Shown: one piece after another, positions 37,568-46,842 of the stretch
Layout of the letters: each line of letters opens with the position of its first letter
Position numbering within the stretch: the stretch's first letter is position 1
Assembly (NCBI GenBank): GCA_030626025.1
Contig: DAOUPT010000008.1
Span: forward strand, 1 to 64,000
From: Anderseniella sp.
Lineage (GTDB): Bacteria; Pseudomonadota; Alphaproteobacteria; Rhizobiales; Aestuariivirgaceae
Length of the DNA stretch: 64,000 nt
Direction: 5' to 3'
Made by a program: the position numbers and the translations under genes
The notes under the pieces: generated by a model
Told to the model about the DNA's origin: nothing
Databases searched by the model: none
Seen by the model: the letters and a program-made list of their open reading frames with translations, nothing else

Positions 37568-39172
37568 TTATGGCATTACCACATCGCGATAATCGAGCAC
37601 ATTATCGGCCCGTTGCGCTACGTTTACGCCATCACGCACACCCCATGAAAGAGGTTGCTGGTGCAGCGGCAGATAGCCAACTTCGTCTTGCAGGATTTTG
37701 GCTGACTCATCAATTGCCGCCTGACGTTTTGCAACATCAGTTTCACTGGCAACAATTGCTGTCAATTCGGTAATCCGGCTGTTGCAATACCCGCCAAGAT
37801 TAAAGGCGCCAGCCTTTTTCTCTTTGTTCTGACATGCAATCAGGCTGTTAAATACGTTATAAACATCCATTGAGCCGGGCGTCCAGCCAAGCAGGTAAAA
37901 CGATGTGTTGTAACCACCCTGGGCCAAAACTTTAGCAAAGTATTTCGACTTGGGTTGTGCCAGAAGATCAATCTTCACACCAACTTTTGCCATCATACCC
38001 GCGACCGCCTGACAGATTTTTTCATCATTGACATAACGGTTGTTGGGGCAATCCATTGTCACAGTGAAACCATCACCGTAACCGGCATCGGCCAAAAGTT
38101 TTTTCGACATCGCCGGATCATATTTGTAAGGCGTGTTAGAAGCTGCATTAAACCCCTGAATTTGCGGTGCCCACATCAAACCTGAGGGTGTTGCAGCGCC
38201 GCGCATAATGGCTTTTTTAATCGCATTCAAATCAATCGCATGAGCAAAAGCCTTGCGGACACGAATGTCTTTAAACGGGTTTTTGCCTTTCACTGATGAG
38301 TGCAGCAATTCATCACGCATCTGATCCATGCCAAGAAAAATTGTCCGCGCTTCAGGACCAGCCAACGCTTTGACGCCCGGTGCTGAGTTCAAACGTTTCC
38401 AGTCTTGCACCGGCACTGGATAAACCAGATCAATCTGACCTGAAAGTAATGCCGCAACGCGGGTCGCTGCCTGTTTAATCGGGGTAAACTCAACCCGGTC
38501 AACATTGGTGGCAATATTCTTGTTCCAGTGATCTTTGTAACGAACAAAAACCGTTTTTACGTCAGGCTGACGTGATTCAACTATAAAGGGTCCGGTGCCA
38601 TTTTCATGGGTGGTTGCATATGAACCATCACGACCGGCATCTTTCGGGCTGGATGATTTTGTCGCGTTATTTTTTACGGCCCACTCCTTGTCCATGATGA
38701 ACATATTAGTCATTTCATTAAGAACAGTCGGATTTGGCACCGGTGTTTCAATCATCAGGGTGAAGTCATCAACCTTGGTCATTTTCGAGATCAGACCAGC
38801 GCGGGCTTTTTGGTCAGAACCTTCTGAGCCCATCCGTTCCCAGGTAAAAATCACATCATCAGCGGTAAAAGCATTACCATTATGAAACTTAACGCCCTGG
38901 CGCAGTGTGAACTTCCATTTGGTTGGCGAAACCGCTTCCCATTTGGTTGCAAGACCAGGAATCTTCTTCATGTCCTTGTCGTAATCGATCAAAGGCTCAT
39001 AGACATTGCCCAGCATGCCGAGGGTAAATGTTTCATTCAATGAATGAGGGTCAAGCGATTGTGCATCGCCCTGAAAAGCAAATTTAAAAGTCTTGGCCGA
39101 AGCAGGCACTGCCGCCACCGCGCTCAAGGCCAATGCGGACACACCGGCAATTACAAGTGATTTCATTTTCAT
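37568..39172 (-). CDS. Periplasmic substrate-binding protein of the peptide-type ABC transporter
   Basis: A 534 aa solute-binding protein of family 5 (DppA/OppA type). Signal peptide MKMKSLVIAGVSALALSAVAAVPASA with no lipobox cysteine, so it is free in the periplasm. Family features are FAFQGDAQSLDPHSLNE, YEPLIDYDKDMKKIPGLATKWE, FTLRQGVKFHNGNAFTADDVIFTWER and IRVRKAFAHAID. GGGAGAC lies 8 bases before the chosen ATG; the frame upstream is leader. The ligand may be a peptide or another amide; the nearby M20 amidohydrolase hints at acylated amino acids or dipeptides. Confidence 0.93.
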   Translation of the reverse strand: MKMKSLVIAGVSALALSAVAAVPASAKTFKFAFQGDAQSLDPHSLNETFTLGMLGNVYEPLIDYDKDMKKIPGLATKWEAVSPTKWKFTLRQGVKFHNGNAFTADDVIFTWERMGSEGSDQKARAGLISKMTKVDDFTLMIETPVPNPTVLNEMTNMFIMDKEWAVKNNATKSSSPKDAGRDGSYATTHENGTGPFIVESRQPDVKTVFVRYKDHWNKNIATNVDRVEFTPIKQAATRVAALLSGQIDLVYPVPVQDWKRLNSAPGVKALAGPEARTIFLGMDQMRDELLHSSVKGKNPFKDIRVRKAFAHAIDLNAIKKAIMRGAATPSGLMWAPQIQGFNAASNTPYKYDPAMSKKLLADAGYGDGFTVTMDCPNNRYVNDEKICQAVAGMMAKVGVKIDLLAQPKSKYFAKVLAQGGYNTSFYLLGWTPGSMDVYNVFNSLIACQNKEKKAGAFNLGGYCNSRITELTAIVASETDVAKRQAAIDESAKILQDEVGYLPLHQQPLSWGVRDGVNVAQRADNVLDYRDVVMP

Positions 39173-39270
39173 TATTTTTAGTCTCCCTATACTAACATCA
39201 GTTTTCTGATTTTTAATTGTGCGCACTTTGGACCGTTTGATCAAAAACGTCCAGTAGGTTTTTTGATTTT

Positions 39271-40437
39271 TCAGGTTGGCATGGACTTATGCACCAATTC
39301 AGCAAAGAACGAGATGCCATGAGGGATGGCCTCATCATTAAAATCATAAGCCGGATGATGTAGCCCGGCGCTGTCACCATTGCCCACATAAATAAAGGCC
39401 CCCGGACGCGCTTCGAGCATAAAGGAAAAATCCTCACCGCCCATCACCGGTGGTGTATCCATATCAACATTGGCCTCACCAACCACCGATTTGGCAATTT
39501 CACCGGCAAACCGTACCTGCTTTACATGATTGATTGTCGGTGGATACATCCGGTCGTAATTGACCTCAGCCGTACAACCATGAGCCAGCGCCACATGGGT
39601 GGCAATCTCGGTAACCCGCTTTTCAACCAGGGTACGAACCTCCTCATCAAGACAACGCACTGTGCCTGAAAGATGAGCTTCCTGTGGAATAATGTTAAAG
39701 GCTGTGCCCGCATGAAATTGGGTAATCGAAACTACTACAGAGTTCAGCGGGTCAACATTTCTCGACGCAAAAGTCTGAATGGTCTGAATAATTGCAGATC
39801 CCGCAACAATGGGATCAATACAACCATCGGGCTTGGCCGCATGACCGCCTTTTCCTTTAACGGTAATTTCCAGCATGTCAGCCGAGGCCAGCAACGTTCC
39901 TTCGCGCATGGCAAATTGGCCAACCGGCAGTTTTGGCATGTTGTGCATACCGTAAACTTCGGTGATGTCAAACCGGTCCATCATGCCGTCATCAACCATG
40001 GCCTTGCCACCAGCGCCACCTTCTTCAGCCGGTTGAAAGATCAGCGCCACCCTGCCATTAAAATTGCGGGTTTCACTTAAATATTTCGCTGCCCCCAGCA
40101 ACATCGCCGTATGTCCATCATGACCACAGGCATGCATTTTGCCTTCAACCTGTGAGGCATATTCTTTGCCGGTTTCCTCGCTCATCGGCAGGGCATCCAT
40201 ATCGGCCCGCAAACCAATGGTCTTACCGCTGTCATTCTTGTTGCCGTTAATAATACCGACCACACCGGTTTTGCCAACGCCGGTAACAATTTCATCAACC
40301 CCGAATTCCTCAAGCAGTCCGGCAACTTTGGCAGCAGTTTCATGCACATCATACAACAGCTCAGGATTACTGTGAATTTCTCGTCGCCATCCTGTAACTT
40401 CGTCATGAAGTTCTGCAACACGGTTAAGCACGGGCAT
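39271..40437 (-). CDS. M20-family amidohydrolase (hippurate hydrolase-like)
   Basis: A 388 aa metal-dependent amidohydrolase of the M20D group. Metal ligands are in HACGHDGHTAMLLGAAKYL, the catalytic Glu pair in FQPAEEGGAGGKAM, and MHNMPKLPVGQFAM and a C-terminal GGEDFSFML with the last His/Glu are typical. The family cleaves N-acyl amino acids (hippurate, N-acetyl amino acids) or indole-acetyl amides. It directly precedes the ABC transporter genes on the same strand, so the transported compound is probably its substrate. Confidence 0.9.
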   Translation of the reverse strand: MPVLNRVAELHDEVTGWRREIHSNPELLYDVHETAAKVAGLLEEFGVDEIVTGVGKTGVVGIINGNKNDSGKTIGLRADMDALPMSEETGKEYASQVEGKMHACGHDGHTAMLLGAAKYLSETRNFNGRVALIFQPAEEGGAGGKAMVDDGMMDRFDITEVYGMHNMPKLPVGQFAMREGTLLASADMLEITVKGKGGHAAKPDGCIDPIVAGSAIIQTIQTFASRNVDPLNSVVVSITQFHAGTAFNIIPQEAHLSGTVRCLDEEVRTLVEKRVTEIATHVALAHGCTAEVNYDRMYPPTINHVKQVRFAGEIAKSVVGEANVDMDTPPVMGGEDFSFMLEARPGAFIYVGNGDSAGLHHPAYDFNDEAIPHGISFFAELVHKSMPT

Positions 40438-40448
40438 GTCTGTCTACC

Positions 40449-41183
40449 TTAATATAATTTTATGAAAAACACGGCTGACATGGTCAAACCGACAGCGATG
40501 ATGAAACCACGAATAATATGTTTCGGCAAGGCCTTTGCCACATGCGCTCCGGCATACCCCCCGACCGTTGAGGCAATCATCATCACCCCGGCCTCAGACC
40601 AGTAAATTATCCCGGCCACCGCAAATGTCGCCACCGATATGGCCGACAATACAAAGGACAGCCCGGCTTTAAGCCCGTTCATCTGGTTAAGATCACGCAT
40701 GCCAAGGGCTGAAAACAGCGACAATAAAATAATCCCCAACCCGCCGTTAAAATATCCACCATAAGTCGAAACCACCATCAAGGCGGTTTTTTCCGGCAAA
40801 TTCATATGCGATAGCCGATCACGGATTTTATCCCCAAAGGCAAACAACAAAGTCGCCGCCAACAACAACCACGGCACAATCGCACTAAACAACCGGTCAG
40901 AAGTCGCCAGCAAGATCAACGACCCAACCAACCCGCCAATCAGCGCGATAATCACATAGCGAATAACCATCGCGCGCGGTACTTTAGCAAGGTCATTCTT
41001 AAACCCAACCGCACTACCCAAATACCCCGGAAACACCGCCAGCGTACTGGTAGCATTCGCTGCAACCGGTGGCACCCCGGCAAAAATCAATGCCGGAAAA
41101 GTAAGAAACGACCCACCACCAGCAAGAGCATTAAGAATACCGGCAAAAAACGCGGCAACAGTAATTACAATATATGAAGACAT
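40449..41183 (-). CDS. TauE/SafE-family membrane transporter
   Basis: A 244 aa membrane protein of the sulfite exporter TauE/SafE family with about seven or eight helices; FFAGILNALAGGGSFLTFPAL and ATSTLAVFPGYLGSAVGF mark the first half and LGIILLSLFSALGM the second. Members export small anions such as sulfite or sulfoacetate, but many have unknown substrates. The ATG at 41183 is preferred to a TTG 12 bases earlier. It lies 11 bases upstream of the M20 gene, so it belongs to the same operon. Confidence 0.88.
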   Translation of the reverse strand: MSSYIVITVAAFFAGILNALAGGGSFLTFPALIFAGVPPVAANATSTLAVFPGYLGSAVGFKNDLAKVPRAMVIRYVIIALIGGLVGSLILLATSDRLFSAIVPWLLLAATLLFAFGDKIRDRLSHMNLPEKTALMVVSTYGGYFNGGLGIILLSLFSALGMRDLNQMNGLKAGLSFVLSAISVATFAVAGIIYWSEAGVMMIASTVGGYAGAHVAKALPKHIIRGFIIAVGLTMSAVFFIKLY

Positions 41184-41222
41184 GAAATTCCACAAAGCGG
41201 CAAACTAAAATTCACCAATTTA

Positions 41223-41837
41223 TTAAGCCGCTTCCTGCTGGTCAATAAAAGGTACAACAACAGAAAGAGCATGAGTTGTAAGCCTGTCTCTTTCCCCGAC
41301 AGGTGCAACATATGACAACGCAGCATGAGCTGCTTCTACACCTGCAAGCTTGGCTATCACCCACGAGGCCAGATACTGGGAAGCCAGACAACCTCCAGCC
41401 GTGGCAACATTATCCTTGGCAACGAATGGCTGATTAAGAACTGTTACCCCGGCATCAATGACCCACGGCTTTGTCGTTAAGTCCGTACAAGCGGGCAAAT
41501 CACCAAGCAAGCCCAACGTTGCCAGCAGCAATGTCCCGGAGCATTGAGCCCCAACAAGCTGTTTCGATGTATCGATACGCAACCGATCCAAAATCGCTTC
41601 ATCCTTGGCAATATCGCGCGTATAAATCCCGCTGCCAAAGAGAACAACATCAGCTTCATTGGCAAACTCCAGCGGTTGTTGCGCTTCAACCACCACGCCA
41701 TTCATCGAAGTCACCGTTGCAGAGGGACACGTTATCTGGACGTTCCAGCCCTTGGTTTTCATCCGGTTCAAAATCCCCAGGGCAATGAATGAATCCAGTT
41801 CGTTAAAACCCTCAAAAGTAAGTATCGCTAAATCCAT
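41223..41837 (-). CDS. DJ-1/PfpI-family protein
   Basis: A 204 aa protein of the DJ-1/ThiJ/PfpI superfamily. The reactive cysteine elbow is seen in GAQCSGTLLLATLGLL, preceded by DVVLFGSGIYTRDI, with TAGGCLASQYLASWVIAKLAG later. Members act as isonitrile hydratases, glyoxalases or regulators; without an AraC domain it is likely an enzyme. Start at 41837 (MDLAILTFEG) fits the family; the longer frame adds a basic leader with no match. It lies 39 bases upstream of the TauE gene. Confidence 0.83.
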   Translation of the reverse strand: MDLAILTFEGFNELDSFIALGILNRMKTKGWNVQITCPSATVTSMNGVVVEAQQPLEFANEADVVLFGSGIYTRDIAKDEAILDRLRIDTSKQLVGAQCSGTLLLATLGLLGDLPACTDLTTKPWVIDAGVTVLNQPFVAKDNVATAGGCLASQYLASWVIAKLAGVEAAHAALSYVAPVGERDRLTTHALSVVVPFIDQQEAA

Positions 41838-41941
41838 AACTTCAAACCCATTCTTTCTACGCACCGATCGCGTGAACAATAAAACCTGTCAATCACCTTT
41901 CACACCAAATCAGATAAATTGCAAGCTCAGTCCCTTCACCC

Positions 41942-44386
41942 TCACATCTTGACCCGCTCACCCTTTGGATCATAAGCCGCCCGGAACGATACCTCGGCCT
42001 CAAACTCCTCACCGGCTACCAGCACGCTATAACTGCCAGCTTCCATGAGTTCCTTGGTCACCCCGTCAGCATGTTTCAGCCAACCCATGCCAACCGACGC
42101 GCCGACGAAATGGCCGTAGGCGCCCGAGGTTACATAGCCAGCCACCTCGCCATCACGCAGCAGGGGTTCGTGGCCGATCAACAACGGTTCAGGGTTTTTG
42201 AGTTTGATTTGCACCAGCCGTTTGGGTTTTGGTGCCGCTTTGGCTTTTTCAGCCGCTTCGCGACCGATAAAATCACCGGCATCGAAGTTACAGACAAAAC
42301 CCAATCCGGCATCAAATGGCGTTTCATCTTGTGAAACTTCATGGCCGAAATGGCGATAGCCTTTTTCAATGCGGCAGCTATCCAGCGCATGCAACCCACA
42401 CAATTTCAGACCGAACGCCTTGCCAGCTTCTTCCAATTGCTCAAATATGTGACAAGCAAACTCGCTGGCAATATGAAGCTCCCACCCCAGTTCGCCAACA
42501 AAAGTCACCCGCATCGCCTTCATCCGCGCATAGCCAATTTCAATATCAACCCAATGCGAAAACGGGCACGCTTGGTTAGACAGATCAGCGCCACTAAGAC
42601 CTTCTAGAAGGTCGCGCGATTTCGGCCCGAACACCCCGATTATCGCAATCGCCGATGAGGCATCAAAAACCTCAACCCGCGCATCATCTGGAATATGCCG
42701 TTTCAACCAATCCATGTCGCGCTGGGCCACCGCACCACCGGTCGTCACCTGATAGCGATCCCCCGCCATTCGCGACACGGTCAAATCCGCCTCAACACCC
42801 GCTAGCGGGTCTAGCCAGTGGGTGTAGACTATTCGGCCGACCGGCACATCAACATTGGCGCTTGAGATGTTTTGCAGCACCTTCATTGCATCGGGTCCCT
42901 GCACGATGAATTTGGCAAAGCTGGTCAGGTCAATCAGGCCGACATTTTCGCGAAAGGCCATATGCTCGACCTTTGAATGCTCAAACCAGTTCTGACGTTT
43001 AAAGCTGTATTCATAAACCGGCTCAACACCCTCAGGCGCAAACCAGTTAGCCCGCTCCCAGCCACCGGCAACGCCAAAACAAGCCCCGCGCGCCTTGAGG
43101 TGTTCATGCAATGGCGAGCGCCGCGCGCCGCGTCCGGTAGCAAACTGGCGATAGGGGAAATGGTTTTCATACAAAAGCCCCAGCGTCTCGCTGACCCGCT
43201 CGGACAAAAATGCTTTGGTATTCTGATAAGGCTCATTGCGCCGCACATCCATAGCATGAAGATCATAAGGCGCGCGACCATCAACGATCCAATCCGCCAG
43301 CGCTTTGCCATAACCGGGCCCGGTTTGAATGCCAACCGAATTGGCCCCGGCGCACATATAAAAGCCTTCGATGCCAGGCGCTTTACCCATCTGGATTTGA
43401 TCATCGGGGGTAAAGCTTTCCGGCCCGCAAAAAAACTTGCGCATCCCCAATTCACCCAACAATGGCACCCGCTTGACCGCCGCTTCAAACACCGACATGA
43501 ACTGATCAAAATCGCCAGCCAGTTCTTCAAAACTGAAATTGTCCGGCAGGCTGGCCGGATCAACCGGGATTGATTTTTTCTCAAATGCACCGAGCAAAAT
43601 CGATCCTGCATCTTCTTTGTAATAAGCTTCATTGGATTGATCACGCATCACCGGCAGATTGGTTGGCACCTGATCAGACTTTTCCGTCACCATGTAATAG
43701 TGCTCACAAGGGTAAAGCGGAATATCAACGCCCACCATTTTGCCAATCTCACGCGCCCACAACCCGGCACAATTGACGACAAAATCCGTTTCGATCATAC
43801 CCTGATCGGTTTCAACACCGCTCACCCGGCCCCTATCAGTGATGATGTTGGTAACTTTTATCCCCTCAAGAATTGAGCCACCGCGCTGGCGCACCCCTTT
43901 GGCAATCGCCATGGTGAAATCAACCGGCGAGGCCCAGCCTTCAGACGGGGCAAACATGCCACCGACCAGGCCCGTTTTATCAATCAGCGGATAATGCTTT
44001 TCGATTTCATCGGCGGTTAAAAGATGCGTCTCCGGGCCCCAGATTTTAGTTACATCATGCAACCGGCGAATTTCTTCAAACCGTTCTTCATCTTCGGCAA
44101 TCCACATCGATCCGACTTGTTTAAAGCCAACTGACTGTTCGGTCTCAGCCTCAATCATCGGAATAAAATCAAGGCAATATCCAGCCAGCGTTGCCAGCGT
44201 CTGACTGGCCCGCGTTGTGCCAATCAATCCGGCTGCATGCCAGGTCGTGCCGCAGGTAAGTTGCGAGCGCTCCAGCACCACAACATCGCTCCAACCGCGT
44301 TTGGCCAGATGATAAGCCACCGAGCAACCAATGACGCCGCCGCCAATAACAACAATCTGGGTTTTTTGAGGGAGTTGAGAAGACAT
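41942..44386 (-). CDS. Dimethylglycine/sarcosine dehydrogenase-family flavoprotein with GcvT domain
   Basis: An 814 aa oxidoreductase. The N-terminal half is a DAO-fold FAD domain (VVIGGGVIGCSVAYHLAKRG) with TTWHAAGLIG; His50 matches the residue that carries covalent FAD in dimethylglycine dehydrogenase. The C-terminal half is a folate-binding aminomethyltransferase (GcvT) domain (VGLIDLTSFAKF, MRVTFVGELGWELHI, RIEKGYRHFG, DETPFDAGLGF). Such enzymes oxidise N-methyl groups and pass the one-carbon unit to tetrahydrofolate. The exact amine is unknown; other family members use sarcosine, dimethylglycine or methylglutamate analogues. It lies 17 bases downstream of the PuuE-like gene. Confidence 0.9.
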   Translation of the reverse strand: MSSQLPQKTQIVVIGGGVIGCSVAYHLAKRGWSDVVVLERSQLTCGTTWHAAGLIGTTRASQTLATLAGYCLDFIPMIEAETEQSVGFKQVGSMWIAEDEERFEEIRRLHDVTKIWGPETHLLTADEIEKHYPLIDKTGLVGGMFAPSEGWASPVDFTMAIAKGVRQRGGSILEGIKVTNIITDRGRVSGVETDQGMIETDFVVNCAGLWAREIGKMVGVDIPLYPCEHYYMVTEKSDQVPTNLPVMRDQSNEAYYKEDAGSILLGAFEKKSIPVDPASLPDNFSFEELAGDFDQFMSVFEAAVKRVPLLGELGMRKFFCGPESFTPDDQIQMGKAPGIEGFYMCAGANSVGIQTGPGYGKALADWIVDGRAPYDLHAMDVRRNEPYQNTKAFLSERVSETLGLLYENHFPYRQFATGRGARRSPLHEHLKARGACFGVAGGWERANWFAPEGVEPVYEYSFKRQNWFEHSKVEHMAFRENVGLIDLTSFAKFIVQGPDAMKVLQNISSANVDVPVGRIVYTHWLDPLAGVEADLTVSRMAGDRYQVTTGGAVAQRDMDWLKRHIPDDARVEVFDASSAIAIIGVFGPKSRDLLEGLSGADLSNQACPFSHWVDIEIGYARMKAMRVTFVGELGWELHIASEFACHIFEQLEEAGKAFGLKLCGLHALDSCRIEKGYRHFGHEVSQDETPFDAGLGFVCNFDAGDFIGREAAEKAKAAPKPKRLVQIKLKNPEPLLIGHEPLLRDGEVAGYVTSGAYGHFVGASVGMGWLKHADGVTKELMEAGSYSVLVAGEEFEAEVSFRAAYDPKGERVKM

Positions 44387-44403
44387 TTTATTCCACCGCT
44401 AAT

Positions 44404-45300
44404 CTAATCCACAGGATGAGTTTTAATCCAGTGCCGGGCAATATCAATCCGCCGAGGCACCCATACATCTTCATGACTCAAAACATAATCGACGAACTGT
44501 TCAAGAGCGGCAACCCGGCCCGGTCTTCCGACCAATCGACAATGCAGCCCGACATTCATCATCTTTGCCGCGCCCTCACCCCCTTCGCGATAAAGCACAT
44601 CAAATGTATCTTTAAGGTAGGCAAAGAACTGATCACCCGAGTTAAAACCCTGCGGCGTCGCAAAGCGCATATCATTACAATCAAGGGTGTAGGGAATAAT
44701 CAATTGCTTGCCCATCCAATAGGGCAAATCATCGGCATAGGCATCCGACAAATACAAAAACCCGCCTTCCTCGCAGCCCAGATCAAGGGTGTTGATACTC
44801 GAACGCCCCGTATACCAGCCAAGCGGTCGCTGACCGGTAAGTCGGGTATGAATTGCAATCGCCTCAGCCATATCAGCCCGCTCGTCTTGTTTGGAAAAAT
44901 CCTTGTATTCAATCCACTTCAAGCCATGCGAGGCAATCTCCCAATCAGCCTCAAGCATCGCGGCAAGCTGCTCGGGCGAGCGCTCAAGCGCTGTCGCCAC
45001 GCCATACACCGTTGGCTTAATGCTGCGCGAGGTAAACAGCCGGTGCAAACGCCAAAACCCGGCCCGCGCCCCATATTCATAAATCGATTCCATATTCATA
45101 TGGCGCTGGCCCGGCCACGACGCCGCCCCGACAATCTCGGACAAAAAGGCTTCCGACCCGGCATCGCCATGCAGAATACAGTTCTCCCCGCCCTCTTCAT
45201 AATTAACCACAAATTGCACCGCAATTTTAGCCCCATCCGGCCATTGAGCATCAGGCGGATTGGCACCATAACCGGTCAGGTCGCGCGGATAATCAGACAT
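44404..45300 (-). CDS. puuE: PuuE-like polysaccharide-deacetylase-fold protein (allantoinase family)
   Basis: A 298 aa protein of the PuuE branch of the polysaccharide-deacetylase superfamily: RDLTGYGANPPDAQWPDGAKIAVQFVVNYEEGGE, YEYGARAGFWRLHRLF, EIASHGLKWIEY, RPLGWYTGRSS and MNVGLHCRLVGRPGR. PuuE proteins are cofactor-independent allantoinases that open allantoin to allantoate. No other allantoin gene is near, so the substrate may differ. AGAGG lies seven bases before the ATG. It heads the run of minus-strand genes to 33.9 kb. Confidence 0.85.
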   Translation of the reverse strand: MSDYPRDLTGYGANPPDAQWPDGAKIAVQFVVNYEEGGENCILHGDAGSEAFLSEIVGAASWPGQRHMNMESIYEYGARAGFWRLHRLFTSRSIKPTVYGVATALERSPEQLAAMLEADWEIASHGLKWIEYKDFSKQDERADMAEAIAIHTRLTGQRPLGWYTGRSSINTLDLGCEEGGFLYLSDAYADDLPYWMGKQLIIPYTLDCNDMRFATPQGFNSGDQFFAYLKDTFDVLYREGGEGAAKMMNVGLHCRLVGRPGRVAALEQFVDYVLSHEDVWVPRRIDIARHWIKTHPVD

Positions 45301-45401
45301 AGAAAAACCTCTGCTTTTTTCAGCAAAGTCTAATCAGCCAATTTTAAAATAGCAACTTCATTCAACATCCAGCAATGCCAAACCGGATCATGTGGGCTAG
45401 G

Positions 45402-45593
45402 TTACTCTGTCTCAGAATCCACATCACCTTCTTCTTCGGTCGGCACTTTATAGTGCCCTGAAAGCCAACGATTAAGGTCAACATTGGCGCAATGGCTTGA
45501 GCAAAATGGGTGATATTTTTGCACCGATATCTTCTTGCAAATCGGACAAGGTGTTGGTTGGCGCAGGCGAATTGGTTTATTGGTTTCAGTCAC
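45402..45593 (-). CDS. yacG: DNA gyrase inhibitor YacG (zinc protein)
   Basis: A 63 aa protein with four zinc-binding cysteines: CPICKK, then CSSHC. YacG binds zinc and blocks gyrase by contacting GyrB. RRLSGHYKVP-like RWLSGHYKVP after the second pair and the acidic tail (EEEGDVDSETE) are family features. The start codon is GTG, 11 bases after the maf stop, and the order infA-maf-yacG is usual for the group. Confidence 0.92.
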   Translation of the reverse strand: MTETNKPIRLRQPTPCPICKKISVQKYHPFCSSHCANVDLNRWLSGHYKVPTEEEGDVDSETE

Positions 45594-45604
45594 AGGTTCA
45601 CGGC

Positions 45605-46240
45605 CTAATCAATCGATTTTGCATTCATCCAGGTATGGTAAACCGGATATCCCGCACCATCGAGCATTGATACTGTTTCATATAACGGCAGGCCGACCAC
45701 GGCTGAGTAAGAGCCGCTCATATAGCGGACAAAAGCCCCGGCCCGACCTTGAATCGCATAAGCTCCGGCCTTGCCACGCCATTCATCACAAACCAGATAG
45801 CTGTCAATATCTTCACGCGACAAACGTTTAAAGCGTACTTTTGTGTCCACAATTCGTGTTTTCTGCGAACCGCGCGGTGAAATAAGCGAGATAGCAGTAA
45901 AAACCTTATGCGCCCGGCCTGACAACAATTGCAACATTTCGCTGGCTTCTTCGGCCGTTTCCGGTTTGCCAAGCACCCGTCGGCCCAACGCCACCACCGT
46001 ATCGGCAGCCAGCACAAAAACGTCACCAGCCAGTGCCTCAACCTGAGGCATGGTTACAGCTTTTTGGGCTTTTTCTTTGGCCAGCCGGGCAACCAGCGAA
46101 CGCGGTGTTTCGCGCTTGAGCGGGGTTTCATCAATATCGGCAGGATTAAGCAAATCAGGTTCCAGCCCGGCCTGACCCAACAGGGCCAACCGCCTTGGTG
46201 AGGCACTGGCAAGCACAAGTTTGACCCGCTCATCACTCAT
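45605..46240 (-). CDS. maf: Maf-family nucleoside triphosphate pyrophosphatase
   Basis: A 211 aa house-cleaning pyrophosphatase that hydrolyses modified or canonical nucleoside triphosphates to monophosphates. N-terminal LVLASASPRRLALLGQ, then IDETPLKRETPRSLVARLAKEKA, VLAADTVVALGRRVLGKP and YAIQGRAGAFV are the family core. The ATG at 46240 (MSDERVK) is used rather than the adjacent GTG. It follows infA by 19 bases. Confidence 0.94.
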   Translation of the reverse strand: MSDERVKLVLASASPRRLALLGQAGLEPDLLNPADIDETPLKRETPRSLVARLAKEKAQKAVTMPQVEALAGDVFVLAADTVVALGRRVLGKPETAEEASEMLQLLSGRAHKVFTAISLISPRGSQKTRIVDTKVRFKRLSREDIDSYLVCDEWRGKAGAYAIQGRAGAFVRYMSGSYSAVVGLPLYETVSMLDGAGYPVYHTWMNAKSID

Positions 46241-46259
46241 CACGGCAAGCTTTCAAGAT

Positions 46260-46478
46260 TTATTTAAAACGATAAGTGATCCGACCTTTTGTCAGATCAT
46301 AAGGCGTCATTTCAACCGACACCCGGTCTCCGGCCAGAACCCGAATACGGTTCTTGCGCATTTTGCCCGCAGTGTGAGCAATAATTTCGTGGTCATTATC
46401 CAGTTTAACCCGGAAAGTGGCATTGGGCAGCAATTCGCTGATAATACCTTCAAATTCCAATAATTCTTCTTTAGCCAT
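46260..46478 (-). CDS. infA: Translation initiation factor IF-1
   Basis: A 72 aa OB-fold protein that occupies the 30S A site during initiation. The whole length matches IF-1: [67 protein letters not shown]. It lies between a structured 360-bp intergenic stretch and maf, and starts the infA-maf-yacG run. Confidence 0.97.
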   Translation of the reverse strand: MAKEELLEFEGIISELLPNATFRVKLDNDHEIIAHTAGKMRKNRIRVLAGDRVSVEMTPYDLTKGRITYRFK

Positions 46479-46499
46479 GCGGCATTTTCCTTAATTTCG

Positions 46500-46842
46500 A
46501 ACAGATGCGCGAGGTTGACCATGTTACGGCGCGAAAATCAAGGATTTTCGTGCTTGTTTTATACCCCTCGCGGCTATTCCTCACTTCGTTCGGGCCTCCG
46601 GGAGGGCGGCCTGACCGACCGGGGTCCTCGGGACTAGTCCCTCGTCCGGCTGCGGATTCTCAAGTTCGTTATGAATCCGCAGCGGACGAGCGTAGCGAGG
46701 ACTAGCCGCGACTGCGGCTCGGCGCTTAATAGCGCCGCCCCCGCGGAGCATTTTTGCAAAGCAAAAATTTGCGTGAGCGCACCCCAAACCTCCCCGTATT
46801 CACCTTCCCCAACCCAAACCTCCCCGTATAAATCCCCAAAAC
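46500..46842. other. Highly structured, GC-rich intergenic stretch upstream of infA
   Basis: No convincing protein or known RNA is seen. The stretch is packed with inverted repeats: CGAAAATC-aag-GATTTTCG at 46532-46550; a large nested palindrome at 46635-46704, with arms TAGTCC / GGACTA, CTCGTCCG / CGGACGAG and CTGCGGATTC / GAATCCGCAG; and ATTTTTGC-aaa-GCAAAAAT at 46750-46768. A 30-bp tandem repeat follows. Composition differs from neighbouring genes. Open frames here are made by the palindromes and lack ribosome sites. It could be a dispersed palindromic element, the leader of infA, or an RNA gene. Confidence 0.6.
46783..46829. repeat. Two direct copies of a 17-bp motif, 30-bp period
   Basis: CCCAAACCTCCCCGTAT occurs at 46783-46799 and again at 46813-46829. 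A weaker third start (CCCCAAAACTCAC) follows before the phosphatase stop. On the minus strand it reads as ATACGGGGAGGTTTGGG. Confidence 0.8.
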
